A stretch of 36,104 nucleotides of DNA, taken from the NCBI RefSeq assembly GCF_024129735.1, contig NZ_JAMXXK010000035.1:1-36104 (forward strand), in the 5' to 3' direction. This document shows, piece by piece, positions 33,852-36,104 of this stretch (positions are counted from its first letter, which is position 1; the number at the start of each line of letters is the position of its first letter). Under the pieces are notes generated by a model. It worked only from the letters and a program-made list of their open reading frames with translations. It had not been told where the DNA came from and did not search any database. The position numbers were made by a program, and so were the translations under genes. Origin of the DNA: Acinetobacter lwoffii. GTDB lineage: Bacteria > Pseudomonadota > Gammaproteobacteria > Pseudomonadales > Moraxellaceae.

Positions 33852-34649
33852 TTATTCAGCAGCGAATGCAGCGGTTACTGAACCGAAGCCTTCAATTTCA
33901 ACTTTGAATTCATCACCTGGTTGCGCCACAACCATTGGACCTAAAGCACCCGTCAAGATGATGTCACCTGCCAACAATGGACGGCCACGACGCACCATTT
34001 CATCTGCAAGCCAAACCGCAGCATTGAGTGGGTTTGCAAGACATGCTTTACCCACGCCTTGAGAAACGACTTCCTCACCGCGCGTCATCACCATCTTGCA
34101 GTTCACAAGATCAAGTTTTTCTAACTTAACCGGCTGAGAACCCAAGACAAATGCAGCAGAAGATGCGTTATCCGCCACAGTATCAATCAGGCTGATTTTC
34201 CAGTTTTCGATACGGCTATCGACCACTTCAATTGCAGGCAGTGCATAATCAGTTGCGCTGATAATGTCTGCATACGTGTGTTTTTCTTTGGTTAAATCCT
34301 GGTTAATCACCAATGCGATTTCTGCTTCAACTTTCGGCTGAAGCAGAAGGCCAGCTGGAATTGCTTCACCATCGCCATAAGCCATGTCGGCAAATAACAT
34401 ACCAAAATCCGGCTGATCTACACCCAGTTGCGCTTGAACGACTTTAGACGTCAAACCGATTTTACGACCCACCAGACGGCGACCTTCAGACAAAGCACGC
34501 TCGGTATTCACTTCCTGAACGGCATAGGCGATATCTACGTCAGCACTTTCACCGCCAAGTTCCGGGCGAATCGGTGCAATCGCAGTTTGTGATAATTCAG
34601 CGCTACGAAGTGCTTGTGCAACTGATTCAACAACAGCAGAATTCGACAT
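33852..34649 (-). CDS. mhpD: 2-keto-4-pentenoate (2-hydroxypentadienoate) hydratase
   Basis: A 265-residue FAA-hydrolase-like, metal-dependent enzyme that adds water to 2-hydroxypenta-2,4-dienoate to give 4-hydroxy-2-oxovalerate. 'GRKIGLTSKVVQAQLGVDQP', 'PKVEAEIALVIN' with the metal-binding glutamates, 'LPAIEVVDSRIENWKI' and 'DNASSAAFVLG' are standard MhpD features. The frame is open to 34670, but the ATG at 34649 (MSNSAVVES) has AAGGAA six bases upstream and is preferred. It is the first gene of the mhpD-F-E operon, behind a 407-bp upstream region. Confidence 0.95.
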   Translation of the reverse strand: MSNSAVVESVAQALRSAELSQTAIAPIRPELGGESADVDIAYAVQEVNTERALSEGRRLVGRKIGLTSKVVQAQLGVDQPDFGMLFADMAYGDGEAIPAGLLLQPKVEAEIALVINQDLTKEKHTYADIISATDYALPAIEVVDSRIENWKISLIDTVADNASSAAFVLGSQPVKLEKLDLVNCKMVMTRGEEVVSQGVGKACLANPLNAAVWLADEMVRRGRPLLAGDIILTGALGPMVVAQPGDEFKVEIEGFGSVTAAFAAE

Positions 34650-34990
34650 CAATGTTTCCTTAAACTGCAAAAATTAGGCTTATGCCGGGATCTAAGAGGG
34701 ACAGAAAATATGGACATGATCAGGCTGATCATCCGTATGGACTGCCTTTCTCAGAGCGAGCATAGGAATAAACAGTTTTAGGATGGGAAAAATCCGGCGT
34801 TTGTGCCAATAGTTATTTTATTTTTTGCTATAGCTATTATCTATAAGAATAATTTATAAAAAATTAAATAAAACAAAATCTTATTGTTTAAAACACATCG
34901 TTATTTAGCAAAATAACTGCCATAATATGACCGAATAAAATCAGTACAATTACGACTTTAGACTAAAAGATAAGAACCAGCGCTTAAATC
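34650..34990. other. mhpD upstream region
   Basis: Very AT-rich, with no gene seen. TACAATTACGACTT at 34945-34958 resembles TACAAAATTACGAT at 30051-30064 upstream of mhpC, so both may bind one regulator; the match is short. Confidence 0.45.
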
Positions 34991-34991
34991 T

Positions 34992-35033
34992 GCAGCATTC
35001 CCCAGCCAATTTAAACCGGGGAACTGCTTGTTT
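34992..35033 (+). other. Hairpin with a T-rich tail in the mhpD-HAD gap
   Basis: GCAG-CA-TTCCCC (34992-35003) pairs with GGGGAA-CTGC (35018-35027) around a 14-base loop, followed on the plus strand by TTGTTTTT. It points rightward, although both flanking genes read leftward. It may end a small plus-strand RNA or antisense transcription, or simply be a poor terminator for the HAD gene. Confidence 0.45.
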
Positions 35034-35056
35034 TTCATTACAACCAAGATACTGGA

Positions 35057-35725
35057 TTAAACTGCTTGTTTCCATTGGACTTTAGCCAACAAAGCGCTAT
35101 GCAAAGCAGCTACATCATCCACGATACAGACTGGATTAAATTGTGCTAAAAGTTCAGGCGCATGCACGCCATAACTTACCCCAACGCTTGGCATGGCAAT
35201 ATTTTGCGCCATTTCCAGATCATAAGACGTATCACCGACCATAATCGCATGTTCAGCCTGCACACCGGTTTCCGCCAGAATTTCTTCTAACATGAGTGGA
35301 TGAGGTTTAGAATGGGTTTCGCTGGCTGCGCGCGTACTCACAAACAGCTCTTCACTGTTCGTCTGTTTTAATACACGATCCAGACCTTTACGGCTTTTCC
35401 CTGTGGCTACTGCCAGCTTCACGCCTTGCTGCTGTAAATCTGCGAGCATGCGCGCTACGCCTTCAAACCAGGAATCTCCTGATGAGTTGGCAACATAATG
35501 ATCGGAATAAGCCTGCAAAATATCCGTATGTAATTCTGGTACTGTCGGGAATAAACGCTGTGCAACTTCAGGTAAACCCAGTCCAATAATACTTTTCGCA
35601 TCTGCATCCGTTAACGGCTGCTGAAACTGCTGTGCGGCAAACTGCAAACTCGCCACGATTTGACCGACTGAATCAAATAAAGTGCCATCCCAATCGAAAA
35701 TGACCAATTTTACAGGTGAGTTCAT
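35057..35725 (-). CDS. HAD-IA family phosphatase (phosphoglycolate-phosphatase-like)
   Basis: A 222-residue haloacid-dehalogenase hydrolase. Motif I 'VIFDWDGTLFDS' (D11, D13), motif II 'VATGKSRKGL', the Lys of 'SKPHPLML' and motif IV 'IMVGDTSYDLEMAQ' are complete. A helical cap domain lies between residues ~20 and 85. The exact substrate is unknown; similar genes in Pseudomonas and Acinetobacter sit next to rluC, which may lie outside the right edge (recollection, not visible here). AGGAAA is at proper distance before the ATG. Upstream DNA is full of repeats, so any promoter must be close to the start or within them. Confidence 0.93.
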   Translation of the reverse strand: MNSPVKLVIFDWDGTLFDSVGQIVASLQFAAQQFQQPLTDADAKSIIGLGLPEVAQRLFPTVPELHTDILQAYSDHYVANSSGDSWFEGVARMLADLQQQGVKLAVATGKSRKGLDRVLKQTNSEELFVSTRAASETHSKPHPLMLEEILAETGVQAEHAIMVGDTSYDLEMAQNIAMPSVGVSYGVHAPELLAQFNPVCIVDDVAALHSALLAKVQWKQAV

Positions 35726-35756
35726 AAAAGATTTCCTAGATTTGATTCAGTCTTGA

Positions 35757-35965
35757 AGCCCTCTCCTACAAGGAGAAGGAATTTTTCATTCTTAAGCAAA
35801 TGACTTTAATAAAAGAACCAATAAAGTCGAATTATCAATGAAGTTTTAATTCAACATTACTATTTAATAAGTAACGTTCCCTCTCCTGAACGAGTTTAAA
35901 GCACTGCTTTAAACGACGTGCAAGAAGGAGACTTGCTCAGCAGTGCTGCTTAGGGAGAGGATTCT
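35757..35965 (+). repeat. Intergenic repeat, copy D (interrupted)
   Basis: Opposite in orientation to copy C at 5164-5270. The left part (35757-35782) matches the TCTCC-N4-GGAGAAGGA end of copy C. Then about 90 bp of AT-rich DNA (35783-35875) intervenes, and the right part from TTCCCTCTCCTGA to GGGAGAGG (35878-35960) matches the rest, with an extra ~25-bp block holding CAGCAGTGCTG. It fills most of the region upstream of the HAD gene. Confidence 0.7.
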
Positions 35966-35975
35966 TTCGAAATTT

Positions 35976-36027
35976 AATCTCCCCTAGCCCTCTTTAAGAA
36001 ATAGGGGAATTCCCCATTGCTGTCCCA
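35976..36027 (+). repeat. Short intergenic repeat, copy B
   Basis: This 52-bp stretch ends ...GGGGAATTCCCCATTGCTGTCCCA and is the inverted counterpart of copy A at 76-130. Copies A and B face opposite ways at the two extremes of the window. Confidence 0.7.
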
Positions 36028-36036
36028 CAATTTTTC

Positions 36037-36072
36037 ACAAGAGGAAGCTCATTTGAGCTTCCTCTTGTTTTA
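36037..36072 (+). terminator. Strong hairpin with short T-run at right edge
   Basis: A perfect 14-pair stem (ACAAGAGGAAGCTC / GAGCTTCCTCTTGT) with loop ATTT is followed by TTTAT on the plus strand. No plus-strand gene precedes it in this region. It may terminate convergent genes beyond the edge or be part of the neighbouring repeats. Confidence 0.55.
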
Positions 36073-36104
36073 TGGGTATTTTATCGGGTGAAAATAAAGC
36101 TTTT

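Noticed and set aside
1..36104. tRNA, rRNA, CRISPR, complete IS or phage genes
   Set aside because: I looked for cloverleaf-like stretches, regular repeat-spacer units, transposase or integrase motifs and found none that I can support.

Overview
The window looks like a chromosomal segment of a gamma-proteobacterium of the genus Acinetobacter. The evidence is the AT-rich intergenic DNA, the protein families and their wording, and gene groupings familiar from Acinetobacter and Pseudomonas (leuCDB beside a LysR gene; HAD phosphatase - rppH - ptsP). I see no rRNA, tRNA, CRISPR array, complete insertion sequence or prophage. The species cannot be fixed from sequence reading alone.

Layout. 1-1138: the first codons of a leftward gene that runs off the edge, a short repeat, and an AraC-family regulator. 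1307-2646: infA with its promoter and terminator, then two tandem paralogous small lipoproteins. 2720-8271: the leucine branch (leuB, a small lipoprotein, leuD, leuC, all leftward), then a DUF2061 membrane protein and a LysR regulator reading away from leuC. 8422-10895: ovoA (ovothiol/5-thiohistidine synthesis) and a DUF2789 gene. 11057-15302: a HAD-IB phosphatase facing away from rppH and ptsP (nitrogen-PTS enzyme I), then a membrane-anchored protein of unknown function. 15299-15543: a very small leftward transcription unit whose reading frame runs through its own terminator. 16098-19602: a catalase, a DCC-type thiol oxidoreductase, a DoxX-like membrane protein and an MBL-fold hydrolase. 20009-22031: a ZnT9-type cation transporter and an EamA transporter gene broken by an internal TGA.

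22200-34649 is a catabolic island for 3-phenylpropionate/cinnamate. A Rieske dioxygenase (hcaE, hcaF, hcaC, hcaD) makes the cis-dihydrodiol, hcaB re-aromatises it to the catechol, mhpB opens the ring, mhpC releases succinate (or fumarate), and mhpD, mhpE and mhpF carry the C5 fragment to pyruvate and acetyl-CoA. hcaR (LysR) is divergent from hcaE, and an OprD-type porin probably admits the aromatic acid. mhpB sits inside the hca operon, between hcaB and hcaD. No mhpA and no inner-membrane transporter are present. The last gene is a HAD phosphatase, followed by repeat-rich DNA.

The most interesting single item is the 59-codon gene at 15299-15478. It has a near-consensus promoter and a start codon, but its reading frame has no stop before a strong intrinsic terminator, so its mRNA should be stop-less. 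This is the arrangement used by the ribosome-rescue factor ArfA. Other notable items are two families of intergenic repeats present as inverted copies at opposite sides of the window, a perfect 18-bp palindrome upstream of catalase, repeated candidate operator sequences upstream of leuC, a Fur-like box, and the TGA in the EamA gene.
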